NCBI GenBank assembly: GCA_025464995.1
Contig: JAODMO010000054.1
Location: 62,001 to 126,000, forward strand
Direction of reading: 5' to 3'
DNA length: 64,000 nt
Origin: Microbacteriaceae bacterium
GTDB lineage: Bacteria > Actinomycetota > Actinomycetes > Actinomycetales > Microbacteriaceae
This document shows, in pieces, positions 48,317-58,582 of the stretch (positions are counted from its first letter, which is position 1; each line of letters starts with the position of its first letter). Below the pieces are notes generated by a model. That model made no database searches. It had not been told where the DNA came from and saw only the letters and a list, made by a program, of their open reading frames with translations. The translations under genes were made by a program, and so were the position numbers.

Positions 48317-48334
48317 CCTGTGCGCGCGCGGCGT

Positions 48335-48991
48335 CTAGCTGTGCGCGTGAACGGCCCAGTCGCCCGTCGCGAGGTACTGCACCTTCTTGGCGATCGACAC
48401 GGCGTGGTCGGCGAAACGCTCATGGTAGCGCGAGGCCAGGGTCGCATCGACGGTGTCGACGGCCGCGCCCTTCCACGTCTCGCCCAGGACCTTGTCGAAG
48501 ACGCTCAGGTGCAGGGCGTCGATGCGGTCGTCGTCGTTGCGAATCTCCTCGGCGAGACGCGTGTCTTCCGTGGTGAGCAACTCGACCAGCTTGTTGGCGA
48601 TGGCGACGTCGAGCGCGCCCAGCTCGGCGAAGGTGGCGCGCAGGCTCTTCGGAACGACCTTGTCGGGAAAGCGGTAGCGGGCGAGCTGGGCGATGTGCTC
48701 AGACATGTCGCCCATGCGCTCGAGGGATGCCGAAATGCGCAGTGCGCTCACGACGATGCGAAGGTCGCGGGCGACCGGCTGCTGGCGGGCGAGGATGTTG
48801 ATGGCCAGCTCGTCGAGCTGGAGGGCGGCGACGTCGATCTTCTCGTCGTCGGCGATGACGGTCTCGGCCAGGGAGACGTTGGAGTCGTTGAACGCGCGGG
48901 TGGCGTTATCGATGGAGGCGGCAACCAGGGTCGCGATCTCGATAAGACGCTCCTGGACTTCTCGGAGCTCCTGCTGGAATACCTCGCGCAC
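48335..48991 (-). CDS. phoU: phosphate signalling complex accessory protein PhoU
   Basis: 218-aa all-helical protein, two PhoU repeats with the acidic metal-binding motifs EVIADDEKID-type and ERMGDMSEHIAQ. It links Pst transport status to the SenX3 kinase, encoded divergently. GTG start with AAAGGG. Shares a control region bearing PHO-box repeats. Confidence 0.94.
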   Translation of the reverse strand: MREVFQQELREVQERLIEIATLVAASIDNATRAFNDSNVSLAETVIADDEKIDVAALQLDELAINILARQQPVARDLRIVVSALRISASLERMGDMSEHIAQLARYRFPDKVVPKSLRATFAELGALDVAIANKLVELLTTEDTRLAEEIRNDDDRIDALHLSVFDKVLGETWKGAAVDTVDATLASRYHERFADHAVSIAKKVQYLATGDWAVHAHS

Positions 48992-49055
48992 GTTTTGTCC
49001 CTTTCGCTGCGGGCATGGTCAATCCCGCACAGTTCATAGCAGACTGCCCCCGCCA

Positions 49056-49084
49056 GGTGAACAGCGGGTGTTGGGAGGCTGAAC
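49056..49084. promoter_or_regulatory. triple PHO-box array between phoU and senX3
   Basis: GGTGAAC (49056), GGTGTTG (49067) and GCTGAAC (49078) are spaced exactly 11 bp apart, the periodicity of RegX3/PhoP sites. The outer units are strong, the middle one weak. Suggests autoregulation of phoU and senX3-regX3. Confidence 0.65.
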
Positions 49085-49157
49085 ACTGGACGAAGCGCAC
49101 TGGGCATCCGGGCCCGGCAGTGAGTCCACCTGTCAAGTTGTAACTAACCTAGTCGCT

Positions 49158-50309
49158 ATGGACTCCGAATGGCTGGTGCCCTTGTCGCTTGTCTTCGGGT
49201 TTGTCGTCGGAGCCGGCATGGTCGCGATCGTGGTGCTGGCCGCCAACCGCGGACAGCGCGCTGTCGCCGTGGTGAGCTCGGCCGTGCCCGACGGGGTGGA
49301 TGCCGTCATTGATGCGCTCGAGTCGGCCGGAGTCGTTCTGGATCCCTCCAACAACGTCGTCAAGGTAAGTCCAGGAGCGCTCGCCTTCGGGCTCGTCTCA
49401 CAGCAGTCTCTCGTGCACCCGCAGCTCGTGCGCCTCGTCGACCGGGTGCGCCGCTCGGGCGAGTCGATCACCGAGGAGGTGCATCTGCCGCGCGGCCCGT
49501 TCGGCGACGCCAACCTCTACCTCTTCGTGCGGGTGGCGCGGCTCGGGGCCCGCTACATCCTGTTGCTCGCGGAAGACCGCACGGAGGCGTACCGCCTCGA
49601 TGACGTCCGCCGCGACTTCGTGGCGAACATCAGCCACGAGCTCAAGACGCCCATCGGGGCGGTCGGCCTGCTGGCGGAGGCGCTCTCCTTCGCCGCCGAC
49701 GACGCCGATCAGGTGCGAAAGTTCGCGAAACGGCTCACCAAGGAGTCGGAGCGACTCGCCCGCATCACGCAGGAGATCATCGAGCTCTCGCGGCTGCAGG
49801 CGGCGGATGCGCTGGCCAAGCCGGAGCTCGTGTCGATCGACAACGTGATCTCGCTCGCGATCGACCAGAATCGGGTCGCGGCAGACGCGCAATCGGTGCA
49901 GCTCGTGAGCGGCGGCCAGAAGCGCACGACGGTCTACGGTGACGAGGCGCTCCTCGTGGTCGCGCTGCACAACCTCATCGCCAACGCCATCCAGTACTCG
50001 ACGTCGCCGGCCCGCGTCGGCATCGGGGTGAGCCGATCCGGCGGCATCGTCGAGATCGCCGTGACCGACCAGGGAATCGGTATCCCGGATGAGGACCTCG
50101 ATCGCGTCTTCGAGCGGTTCTTCCGCATCGACCCGGCGCGCAGTCGCAACACCGGCGGTTCGGGGCTCGGCCTCAGCATCGTCAAGCACGTCGCCCACAA
50201 CCATGGCGGTGATGTTCGCGTCTGGTCACAGCTGGGCAGCGGGTCCACCTTCACCATCCGACTGCCGGAAGCGAACGACGCCACCACCCGCCCAGGAGAA
50301 GAACAATGA
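49158..50309 (+). CDS. senX3: phosphate-sensing histidine kinase SenX3
   Basis: 383-aa kinase. One N-terminal membrane helix (7-28), a PAS-like region (40-140), then the dimerisation/phosphoacceptor domain with His160 in VANISHELKTPIG and ATPase domain (245-375) with VTDQGIGIPDEDLDRVFERFFR and GGSGLGLSI. Overlaps regX3 by four bases. A single membrane helix with little outside fits sensing through PhoU/Pst. Confidence 0.95.
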   Translation: MDSEWLVPLSLVFGFVVGAGMVAIVVLAANRGQRAVAVVSSAVPDGVDAVIDALESAGVVLDPSNNVVKVSPGALAFGLVSQQSLVHPQLVRLVDRVRRSGESITEEVHLPRGPFGDANLYLFVRVARLGARYILLLAEDRTEAYRLDDVRRDFVANISHELKTPIGAVGLLAEALSFAADDADQVRKFAKRLTKESERLARITQEIIELSRLQAADALAKPELVSIDNVISLAIDQNRVAADAQSVQLVSGGQKRTTVYGDEALLVVALHNLIANAIQYSTSPARVGIGVSRSGGIVEIAVTDQGIGIPDEDLDRVFERFFRIDPARSRNTGGSGLGLSIVKHVAHNHGGDVRVWSQLGSGSTFTIRLPEANDATTRPGEEQ

Positions 50310-50986
50310 CATCGATCCTCATCGTCGAAGACGAGCCTTCGCTCAGCGAGCCGCTCGCCTACCTGCTCGAGCGTGAGGGGTACGAGACCACGATCGTCGC
50401 CGACGGGCTCGCGGCCGTCGCCGCCTTCGACCGCAACGGCGCCGACCTGGTGCTGCTCGACCTCATGCTGCCCGGGCTGTCGGGCACCGAGGTGTGCCGG
50501 GAGATCCGCACGCGGTCGACCGTGCCGATCATCATGCTCACCGCGAAAGACAGCGAGATCGATATCGTGGTCGGTCTCGAGCTGGGTGCCGACGACTACG
50601 TGACCAAGCCGTACTCGACGCGCGAGCTGCTCGCGCGCATCCGGGCGGTGCTCCGCCGTCGCATCGAGGTCGAGGACGACCGCGAATCGGTGCTCGAGGC
50701 CGGCTCGGTGCGCATGGACATCGAGAGGCACACCGTGTCGGTCGATGGCGTGGAGACGGCGATGCCTCTCAAGGAGTTCGAGCTGCTCGAACTGCTGCTG
50801 CGCAACTCGGGCCGCGTGCTCACCCGCGGCCAGCTGATCGACCGGGTGTGGGGCGCTGACTACTTCGGCGACACCAAGACGCTCGACGTGCACATCAAGC
50901 GCATCCGTTCGCGCATCGAGAAGGTGCCGTCGGAACCCACGATGCTCGTGACAGTGCGCGGACTGGGCTACCGTTTCGAGGCGTAG
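50306..50986 (+). CDS. regX3: response regulator RegX3
   Basis: 226-aa OmpR-family regulator: receiver with D9/E10, phospho-Asp52 (VLLDLMLPG) and KPYSTRELLARI lysine; winged helix from about residue 130 (KEFELLELLLRNSGRVLTRGQL). Expected to bind the PHO boxes at 37904-37921 and 49056-49084. Ends before a strong terminator. Confidence 0.95.
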   Translation: MTSILIVEDEPSLSEPLAYLLEREGYETTIVADGLAAVAAFDRNGADLVLLDLMLPGLSGTEVCREIRTRSTVPIIMLTAKDSEIDIVVGLELGADDYVTKPYSTRELLARIRAVLRRRIEVEDDRESVLEAGSVRMDIERHTVSVDGVETAMPLKEFELLELLLRNSGRVLTRGQLIDRVWGADYFGDTKTLDVHIKRIRSRIEKVPSEPTMLVTVRGLGYRFEA

Positions 50987-50992
50987 GCCGCA

Positions 50993-51035
50993 CGTGAGAA
51001 GAGGGGCCCCGCCGAGCGGACCCCCTCTTCTCACG
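50993..51035. terminator. strong bidirectional terminator
   Basis: A perfect 14-bp stem (50993-51006 with 51022-51035) has a 15-nt loop. Lies between regX3 and the convergent lipoprotein gene; symmetrical, so usable from both sides. Confidence 0.8.
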
Positions 51036-51046
51036 TTGCGTCGCGG

Positions 51047-51547
51047 CTAGCCGGCCGGCGTGCTTGTCGGCGAGCTCGAGGGGTCGATGGGAAGCAGCGT
51101 GCTGTACTCGGGAAGGCTGGCGTCGAGCACCGGCACGAGCACCTGCTCGCCCTGATGCGACCCGTACTGGGCGTACAGCGGCATGAGGCCGCCGACCTCG
51201 ACGTCGGCGTCCGACAGCACGAGCGTGTCTTCGCCCGGCTGGCCGAACGACGCGGAGGAGTCGCCCGCGACATAGAGCTGCTTCTTGCCGGACCCGTCGC
51301 CGTACTCGAGGTTGACGAAGACGCCCTTGCTGCTGGTGTTGACGGCTGTCAGCACGAGGTTGACATCGGTGCCGTCCTCACTGATCGCCAGCACGTTGCG
51401 CACCTTGACGTCGCCGACGCTGAGGCTGACCCCGTCGCTCGGGTCGTATTCGATGAGTGTCGCCTTCTCGGAGAAGAGCGAGCAACCGGTCGTGCCAAGA
51501 AGCACAGCGCCGATGAGAATGGCGGATGCCGCACCGCGAGCAATCAC
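51047..51547 (-). CDS. secreted lipoprotein of unknown function
   Basis: 166-aa lipoprotein: GTG 51547 preceded by GGAGGG starts a signal peptide with lipobox LLGTTGC. The mature part is a beta-rich domain ([39 protein letters not shown]) similar to small actinobacterial cell-envelope proteins of unknown role, ending in a Ser/Pro/Thr tail. An upstream ATG at 51598 would precede the signal peptide by 17 residues. Divergent from carD. Confidence 0.8.
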   Translation of the reverse strand: MIARGAASAILIGAVLLGTTGCSLFSEKATLIEYDPSDGVSLSVGDVKVRNVLAISEDGTDVNLVLTAVNTSSKGVFVNLEYGDGSGKKQLYVAGDSSASFGQPGEDTLVLSDADVEVGGLMPLYAQYGSHQGEQVLVPVLDASLPEYSTLLPIDPSSSPTSTPAG

Positions 51548-51643
51548 TGGACCCTCCAGTACAGAGAAATTGATACCAGGATCGGGCGTTGACCGCACAG
51601 CCCTGCTGGAGCACCAGTTTAGCCAGAGCGGGTGTCCAAGCGG

Positions 51644-51661
51644 GGTAAGGCTGCCCTTACC
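51644..51661. promoter_or_regulatory. palindrome GGTAAGG-CTGC-CCTTACC in carD promoter region
   Basis: A perfect 7-bp inverted repeat around four bases, 46 bp before the carD start and in the divergent gap with the lipoprotein gene. It looks like an operator. It recalls DtxR/IdeR boxes but the spacing does not fit that consensus well. Confidence 0.45.
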
Positions 51662-51707
51662 TGAGAGGCATTATGGTAAACTCGACGCCCGGAAAGGACG
51701 GGACAGT

Positions 51708-52205
51708 ATGTTGTTCGAGGTCGGAGAAACCGTCGTCTACCCGCGTCATGGAGCGGCGACCATCACAGAGGTCAAGACCCGGGTCATCAAGGGCACCGAG
51801 AAGCTGTACCTCACTCTTCGCGTCGCCGAGGGGGACTTGACCATCGAGGTCCCGGCCGACAACGTCGACCTCGTCGGTGTGCGTGATGTCATCAACCACG
51901 AGGGACTCGACGAGGTGTTCGGTGTCCTGCGGGCGCCATTCACGGAGGAGCCGACCAACTGGTCTCGCCGATACAAGGCTAATCTCGAGAAGCTCGCCAC
52001 CGGCGAGGTACTGAGAGTGGCCGAGGTCGTTCGCGACCTGTGGCGCCGTGACCAAGACAAAGGACTCTCGGCGGGAGAGAAGCGCATGCTCGTGAAGGCG
52101 CGGCAGGTGCTGACCTCCGAGCTCGCGCTCGCAGAGAAGATCGACGAAGAGAAGGCGACAATCGTGCTCGACCAGGTACTCTCCTCCGACAGCGTGGCCA
52201 CCTAA
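51708..52205 (+). CDS. carD: CarD-family RNA polymerase-binding regulator
   Basis: 165-aa global regulator that stabilises open promoter complexes, driving rRNA and other genes. N-terminal RNAP-interaction domain (residues 1-55; [19 protein letters not shown]) and C-terminal helical DNA-binding domain (55-165; [38 protein letters not shown]). AAGGAC before ATG 51708. The stop touches ispDF. Confidence 0.96.
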   Translation: MLFEVGETVVYPRHGAATITEVKTRVIKGTEKLYLTLRVAEGDLTIEVPADNVDLVGVRDVINHEGLDEVFGVLRAPFTEEPTNWSRRYKANLEKLATGEVLRVAEVVRDLWRRDQDKGLSAGEKRMLVKARQVLTSELALAEKIDEEKATIVLDQVLSSDSVAT

Positions 52206-52240
52206 TCGCCCCCGTCACCGGCTCCACCGTCGCGATCGTC

Positions 52241-53377
52241 GTGGTCGCGGCGGGCAGCGGCACTCGACTGGGCGCCCCGGAGCCCAAGGCCTTCGTCTCC
52301 GTCGGCGGCAAGACGATCCTCGAGCACGCGCTCGACCGCGTCTTCTCCATTCGGGATGCGGCGCAGGTGATCGTCGTGGCGCCCGCCGCCCAACTCGACG
52401 CCGCTCGAGAGATCGCGCTGCGCGTCGCCGGCCCCGCGGCCGACCATGTCGCGGTGGTCGCCGGGGGTGACACCAGGCAGCGGTCGGTATCCGCCGGCCT
52501 CGCATTGCTCGAGCCGACGGTCGGGGTCGTGCTCGTACACGACTCCGCCCGCTCGTTCACCCCGCCGAGCCAGTTCGAGGCGGTGATCGCGGGTGTCCGA
52601 GCCACCGGCGGCGGAATCGTGCCCGGGCTCGCCGTCGCCGACACGATCAAGCAGCTCGACTGGACGGGCGTCGTCGAACGCACCGTCGACCGGTCGCAGC
52701 TCGTCGCGGTGCAGACCCCGCAGGGCTTCCCGCGCGACGGGCTGCTCTCCGCGTACGCCGCCGCGGCCGACGACTACACCGACGACGCCGCCCTGTTCGC
52801 GGCCGCGGGCCTACCGGTGACCGTCGTCGACGGCGACCCGCTCGCATTCAAGATCACGACCCCGTGGGACCTCCGCCGAGCGGAGTCCGTCGTCGGGGAG
52901 GCGTCGGCTCCCGTCATCCGCACCGGCATCGGAATAGACGTCCACGGCTTCGACGACGCCCGGCCACTCTGGCTTGCCGGACTCCACTGGCCGGACGAGC
53001 CTGGCCTCGCCGGCCACAGCGACGGGGATGCCGTGGCGCACGCCACGTGCGACGCGCTGCTCTCCGCCGCCGGCCTCGGCGACATCGGCGGCCGCTTCGG
53101 CACCGACGACCCGTTGTTCGCCGGCGCGCACGGCGACATATTCGTGCGGGAGACCGTGCGGCTGCTGGCGGAAGCGGGCTTCACGATCGACAACGTGGCG
53201 GTGCAGGTCGTCGGCAACCGGCCGCGGGTGAGCCCGCGACGCGTCGAGATGGAACAACGGATGTCGGCGCTCGTGGGTGCTCCCGTCAGCGTCTCGGCGA
53301 CAACCACCGACGGGCTCGGCTTCACCGGGCGAGGCGAGGGCGTGACGGCAATCGCCACCGCACTGGTGCGCCGCTAA
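52241..53377 (+). CDS. ispDF: bifunctional IspD-IspF of the MEP isoprenoid pathway
   Basis: 378-aa fusion (from GTG 52241): residues 1-222 are IspD, CDP-ME synthase ([32 protein letters not shown]); residues 227-378 are IspF, MEcPP synthase (GIDVHGF metal ligands, [31 protein letters not shown]). The family N-terminus needs about 12 more residues (TVAIVV before VAAGSG). That sequence is present in frame back to ATC 52205, which overlaps the last base of the carD TAA; no ATG/GTG/TTG lies there. Translation may begin at ATC. Confidence 0.93.
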   Translation: MVAAGSGTRLGAPEPKAFVSVGGKTILEHALDRVFSIRDAAQVIVVAPAAQLDAAREIALRVAGPAADHVAVVAGGDTRQRSVSAGLALLEPTVGVVLVHDSARSFTPPSQFEAVIAGVRATGGGIVPGLAVADTIKQLDWTGVVERTVDRSQLVAVQTPQGFPRDGLLSAYAAAADDYTDDAALFAAAGLPVTVVDGDPLAFKITTPWDLRRAESVVGEASAPVIRTGIGIDVHGFDDARPLWLAGLHWPDEPGLAGHSDGDAVAHATCDALLSAAGLGDIGGRFGTDDPLFAGAHGDIFVRETVRLLAEAGFTIDNVAVQVVGNRPRVSPRRVEMEQRMSALVGAPVSVSATTTDGLGFTGRGEGVTAIATALVRR

Positions 53378-53387
53378 ACTTGCCCGC

Positions 53388-54806
53388 GTGACTGTACGCC
53401 TCTACGACTCCAAATCGCAGGTCATCACCGATTTCGTGCCGATAGTGGCCGGTCAGGTGGGCCTCTACGTCTGCGGGCCGACCGTGCAGTCGTCGCCTCA
53501 CATCGGACACCTGCGATCCGCGCTCGTCTACGACCTCTGGCGCCGGTGGCTCGTGTACCGCGGGTACGACGTGACCCTCGTGCGCAACGTCACCGACATC
53601 GACGACAAGATCCTGGCGAACGCGTCGTCGACGACGGAGGAATGGTGGGCGCTCGCGTACCGCTACGAGATCGAGTTCACGAGCGGCTACAACCGCCTCG
53701 GCATCCAACCCCCCACGTACGAGCCGCGAGCCACCGCGAGCATCGGCGACATGCAGGCCATCATCCAGCGCCTCGTCGACAACGGACACGCGTACCCGGC
53801 GACGGATGGCTCGGGCGACGTCTACTTCGACACGACGAGTTGGCCCGCCTACGGTGCCTTGACGAACCAGAAGCCCGGCGACATGGTGGCGGCGTCCGAC
53901 GCCGACGTCCGGGGCAAGCGAGCCGCGCAAGACTTCGCGCTGTGGAAGGCGCACAAGAACTCCGAGCCGGAGTCGGCCGCGTGGCCGTCGCCATGGGGCG
54001 CCGGCCGTCCCGGCTGGCACATCGAGTGCTCGGCGATGAGCGCGCGGTACCTCGGCGGGCACTTCGACATCCACGGCGGCGGGCTCGACCTGCGGTTCCC
54101 ACACCACGAGAACGAGCTCGCACAGTCGACGGCGGCCGGCGACGAGTTCGCGAACTACTGGGTGCACAACGGGCTCGTCAATATCAACGGCCAGAAGATG
54201 TCGAAGTCGCTCGGTAACTCCATCTACGCGTCCGAGTTCCTCGATCTCGCCCGGCCGCTCGTCATCCGCTACTACCTCGGCGCCGCGCACTACCGTTCCA
54301 CCATCGACTACCACGACGGTGCACTCGTCGAGGCGGAGGCCGCGCTCGAGCGCATCGAGGTCTTCCTCGACCGCTCGCAACGTCGCATCGCCAGCACACG
54401 GTTCGTCGCCGCGGGTGTACCCACCGTGCCGGAGGAGTTCGGCGAGGCGATGGACGACGACCTGGCGATACCGCAAGCGCTCGCCGTGCTGCACGAGCAC
54501 GTGCGGGCCGGGAATGCCGCGCTCGACAGCGAGGATCTCGCCCTCGTCGCCCGCATCCGGGCCGAGGTCTTGGCGATGGCCGAGGTGCTCGGCATCAACC
54601 CCGGCGCGCCCGAGTGGGCCACTGTAAGCTCTCTACCGGCGGAACGGGCACTGGCCTCCCTCGTCGAACGGCTTATTGCCGACCGTGAGCACGCACGGGA
54701 GACCCGCGATTTCAGCGCAGCTGACCGCATTCGTGATGAACTAGTGGCCGCGGGCATCTCTATTGAGGACACCCCGTCCGGCCCCCATTGGAGTATTGAG
54801 TCGTGA
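53388..54806 (+). CDS. cysS: cysteinyl-tRNA synthetase
   Basis: 472-aa class I synthetase charging tRNA-Cys. Zinc ligand Cys in [12 protein letters not shown]-type motif [13 protein letters not shown] as [10 protein letters not shown], and the [17 protein letters not shown] segment. GTG 53388 lies 10 bp after ispDF. Overlaps rlmB by four bases. The ispDF-cysS-rlmB order is widely conserved in actinobacteria. Confidence 0.97.
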   Translation: MTVRLYDSKSQVITDFVPIVAGQVGLYVCGPTVQSSPHIGHLRSALVYDLWRRWLVYRGYDVTLVRNVTDIDDKILANASSTTEEWWALAYRYEIEFTSGYNRLGIQPPTYEPRATASIGDMQAIIQRLVDNGHAYPATDGSGDVYFDTTSWPAYGALTNQKPGDMVAASDADVRGKRAAQDFALWKAHKNSEPESAAWPSPWGAGRPGWHIECSAMSARYLGGHFDIHGGGLDLRFPHHENELAQSTAAGDEFANYWVHNGLVNINGQKMSKSLGNSIYASEFLDLARPLVIRYYLGAAHYRSTIDYHDGALVEAEAALERIEVFLDRSQRRIASTRFVAAGVPTVPEEFGEAMDDDLAIPQALAVLHEHVRAGNAALDSEDLALVARIRAEVLAMAEVLGINPGAPEWATVSSLPAERALASLVERLIADREHARETRDFSAADRIRDELVAAGISIEDTPSGPHWSIES

Positions 54807-55831
54807 AGAATCCAGGTAACAAGCCGCGCGCAGGCGCCGTCCGCAAGACGAGCACGGGCAAGCAGGTCGGCTCGGGTGGCCAGGGCCGACAGGCTCTCGA
54901 GGGCAAGAAGCCGACCCCCAAGGCGGTTGATCGCCCGTACCACCCCGCGGGGAAGCGCAAGGCCGCGAACGAGCGTTTCGAGGCGGCCGGCGGCCGTAAG
55001 CCGTCGCGTGGCAAGGAGGCGCCCGGCGCCGAGCAGCGGCCCCAGCAGCAGCAACGCCGCGCCAAGTCGGGCGACGAGGTCGAGGTCGTGACCGGCCGCA
55101 ACTCCGTGCTCGAGGCCTTGCGTGCCAAGATCCCCGCCCAGACGCTCTACATGGCGACGCGCATCGAGTACGACGACCGCGTCAAGGAGGTCGTGAAGAT
55201 CGCGACGACCCGCGGCATCCCGATTCTCGAGGTCATGCGCCCCGAGCTCGACCGCCTCGCCGGTTTCGACTCGGTGCACCAGGGCCTCGCGCTCAAGGTG
55301 CCGCCCTACGAGTACGCGCACCCGATGGAGCTGCTCGAGAAGATCGAGAAGTCCGGTCGCGTTCCGCTGCTCGTGGCGCTCGACGGCATCACCGACCCGC
55401 GCAACCTCGGTGCCATCATCCGCTCGGTCGCGGCCTTCGGCGGACACGGAGTCATCGTGCCCCAGCGCCGGTCGGTCGGGCTCACGGCCTCCGCGTGGAA
55501 GACCTCCGCCGGTGCCGCCGCTCGCACGCCCGTCGCCATGGCGTCGAACCTGAACGCCACGATCAAGGCCTACAAGGAGCGCGGCGTGTTCGTGCTCGGC
55601 CTCGCGGGCGACGGCGAGGTCTCGCTTCCCGACCTCGCCCTCGCGAAAGAGCCGGTGCTGCTCGTCATCGGAAGCGAGGGCAAGGGGCTGTCACGCCTCG
55701 TCACCGAGAACTGCGACGCCGTGGTGTCGATTCCGATCAACGCCGCGACCGAGTCGCTCAACGCCGGCATCGCCGCGTCCGTCGCTCTCTACGAGGTCAG
55801 CCGCCTGCGCGCGGCCGCCAAGAAGAGGTAA
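54803..55831 (+). CDS. rlmB: 23S rRNA 2'-O-methyltransferase (RlmB/TrmH family)
   Basis: 342-aa SpoU-family methyltransferase. A basic, lysine-rich disordered N-terminus (1-85) precedes the substrate-binding domain (90-165) and the knotted SAM domain (185-342) with DGITDPRNLGAIIRS, VIGSEGKGLSRLV and SLNAGIAASVALYE. Expected to methylate G2251-type positions in 23S rRNA. Last gene of the carD-ispDF-cysS-rlmB run. Confidence 0.93.
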   Translation: MKNPGNKPRAGAVRKTSTGKQVGSGGQGRQALEGKKPTPKAVDRPYHPAGKRKAANERFEAAGGRKPSRGKEAPGAEQRPQQQQRRAKSGDEVEVVTGRNSVLEALRAKIPAQTLYMATRIEYDDRVKEVVKIATTRGIPILEVMRPELDRLAGFDSVHQGLALKVPPYEYAHPMELLEKIEKSGRVPLLVALDGITDPRNLGAIIRSVAAFGGHGVIVPQRRSVGLTASAWKTSAGAAARTPVAMASNLNATIKAYKERGVFVLGLAGDGEVSLPDLALAKEPVLLVIGSEGKGLSRLVTENCDAVVSIPINAATESLNAGIAASVALYEVSRLRAAAKKR

Positions 55832-55875
55832 CCGCCCGCCTCGCCACTCAGCCGACTGAGGGCGCGCCGGGCGCA

Positions 55876-57150
55876 TCAGACCGACGAACGCCAGTCGTCG
55901 GCGACCGTGTCGACCGGCACGGTGATGGTGCCCGTCGGGGGATCGATGACGGTCGCCTCGTCGCGCCGGTGCCGCAGCACGTTGTCGATGTAACTCGACA
56001 CGGCCTCGGCGAGCGGTACGTCCCGTGCCTCGTTCTGCGAGAGGTACCAGCGGTGGTCGAGCAGCTGGTGGAAGACCTCGGCAGGCTCGAGCCGCCCCTT
56101 GAGCTCCTTCGGGATGGCGCGGATGACCGGCTCGAACACCCTCTGCGCCCACTCGTGCGCGACGACCTCCTCGTCGATGTTCTGCTTGCCGAAGCTCGCG
56201 GTGTACGAGTCGAGGTCGTTGAGCAGGCGGCGCGCCTGGTTCTCCTGCGCGTCGAGTCCCGTCAGTCGCAGCAGCCGCCGCGAGTGATGTCCGGCGTCGA
56301 CGACTTTCGGCTGGATGCGCACCTTCGTGCCCGTGTCATCCGTCTTGATCGCCAGTTCCTCGATGTCGAAGCCGAGCTCGTTGAGGCGCTGCACGCGCTC
56401 GTTGATCCTCCAGCGCTCAGACGAGTCGAACTGCTCGGAGCCCGTGAGCTCCTTCCACAGCGTGCGGTACTGGGCGACGATTCCGTCGCTGATGGCGATG
56501 GGGTCGACCTCCTCGGCCATCTTGCCGCCGGCCTGCAGGTCGAAGAGCTCGCCCGCGATGTTGACGCGCGCGATCTCGAGGTCGTTCTCCCGCTGGCCGT
56601 TCGAGAGGCCGTCGTACAGCTGGCCGGTCTCGGCGTCGACGAGGTAGGCCGCAAAGGCGCCGGCGTCGCGGCGGAACAGCGTGTTCGAAAGCGAGACGTC
56701 GCCCCAGAAGAACCCGATGACGTGCAGGCGCACGAGCAGCACCGCGAGGGCGTCGACGAGCCGGGTCGCGGTGTCGGGGCGGAGTGTCTGCGAGAACAGG
56801 GCGCGGTAGGGCAGCGAGAACTTGAGGTGGCGGGTGACGAGGGCCGACTCGAGCGGATCGTCGCGCTCGGTCGTGCGATTGGTGATGACGGCGACGGGGT
56901 CGACGCACGGGATGTCGAGTCGCTGGAGCGTGCGCAGCACCTCGTACTCCTTGCGCGCCAGCTCGCCCGACGTCTCCTTGATGGCGACGACGTAGCCGCT
57001 CAGGTGCACGAATCGCACGAGGTGTCGCGAGATGCCCTTCGGCAGGGCGGCGATGTTCTCGTCGGGCCAGACCTCGAGCGGCGAGCTCCAGGGCAGGTCC
57101 AGCAGTGCCGGATCCACCGTCGCAGCGGTGATGTTCAGTGAGCCACTCAT
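55876..57150 (-). CDS. DUF4032 domain protein (kinase-like fold)
   Basis: 424-aa protein with a kinase-like region in the first half (VAIKETSGELARKEYEVLRTL, LHVIGFFWGDVSLSNTLF, where WGDVSLSN resembles an HxDxxxxN catalytic loop with Trp-Gly for His) and a C-terminal DUF4032 domain. Function unknown. Convergent with rlmB. Confidence 0.85.
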   Translation of the reverse strand: MSGSLNITAATVDPALLDLPWSSPLEVWPDENIAALPKGISRHLVRFVHLSGYVVAIKETSGELARKEYEVLRTLQRLDIPCVDPVAVITNRTTERDDPLESALVTRHLKFSLPYRALFSQTLRPDTATRLVDALAVLLVRLHVIGFFWGDVSLSNTLFRRDAGAFAAYLVDAETGQLYDGLSNGQRENDLEIARVNIAGELFDLQAGGKMAEEVDPIAISDGIVAQYRTLWKELTGSEQFDSSERWRINERVQRLNELGFDIEELAIKTDDTGTKVRIQPKVVDAGHHSRRLLRLTGLDAQENQARRLLNDLDSYTASFGKQNIDEEVVAHEWAQRVFEPVIRAIPKELKGRLEPAEVFHQLLDHRWYLSQNEARDVPLAEAVSSYIDNVLRHRRDEATVIDPPTGTITVPVDTVADDWRSSV

Positions 57151-57200
57151 GGTCGTTGCCGTTTCTTCGAATCAGGGATGCTGCGTGATCGCTGGTTAAC

Positions 57201-57265
57201 GGGATCGAGCTTGCCGGGATCGCCCTGCGGTTGCTCCGCGGGCGGTCTCGACAAGCTCGATACCC
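57201..57265. repeat. dispersed-type intergenic inverted repeat
   Basis: ATCGAGCTTG (57204-57213) and CAAGCTCGAT (57252-57261) are perfect 10-bp inverted arms; inside them CGCCCTGCGG/CCGCGGGCG pair again. The phrase GTCTCGACAAGCTCGATACC is, to my knowledge, very common in intergenic DNA of Micrococcales. Likely a mobile or REP-like repeat, here between the DUF4032 gene and the end of the ATPase gene. Confidence 0.5.
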
Positions 57266-57274
57266 ATGCTCCGA

Positions 57275-58375
<1,101 letters not shown>

Positions 58376-58582
58376 GACTATTAATGCTCCTTCACCGGCA
58401 GGTACGTGCCGGACGATCCGAGTGAATGGACAGCGACTAGGGGTCGCCAGAATCATTATGGCACTAACTCCCGCACAGCCGCCGTTTGGGCGATTCCCAG
58501 AATGCGCTCCTAAGATCGGAAAAGCTCGCTGTTCCCTGATTCTTCGAGCGCCAACTTTTCCCTTCATCTCCTGTGAGGTTCG

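Noticed and set aside
51644-51661. IdeR/DtxR iron box
   Set aside because: Half-sites resemble it, but the spacing and centre differ from the 19-bp consensus, so only a generic palindrome is claimed.
55495-57141. 548-codon open frame antisense to rlmB end and the DUF4032 gene
   Set aside because: Spans two unrelated real genes and has the composition of a shadow frame.
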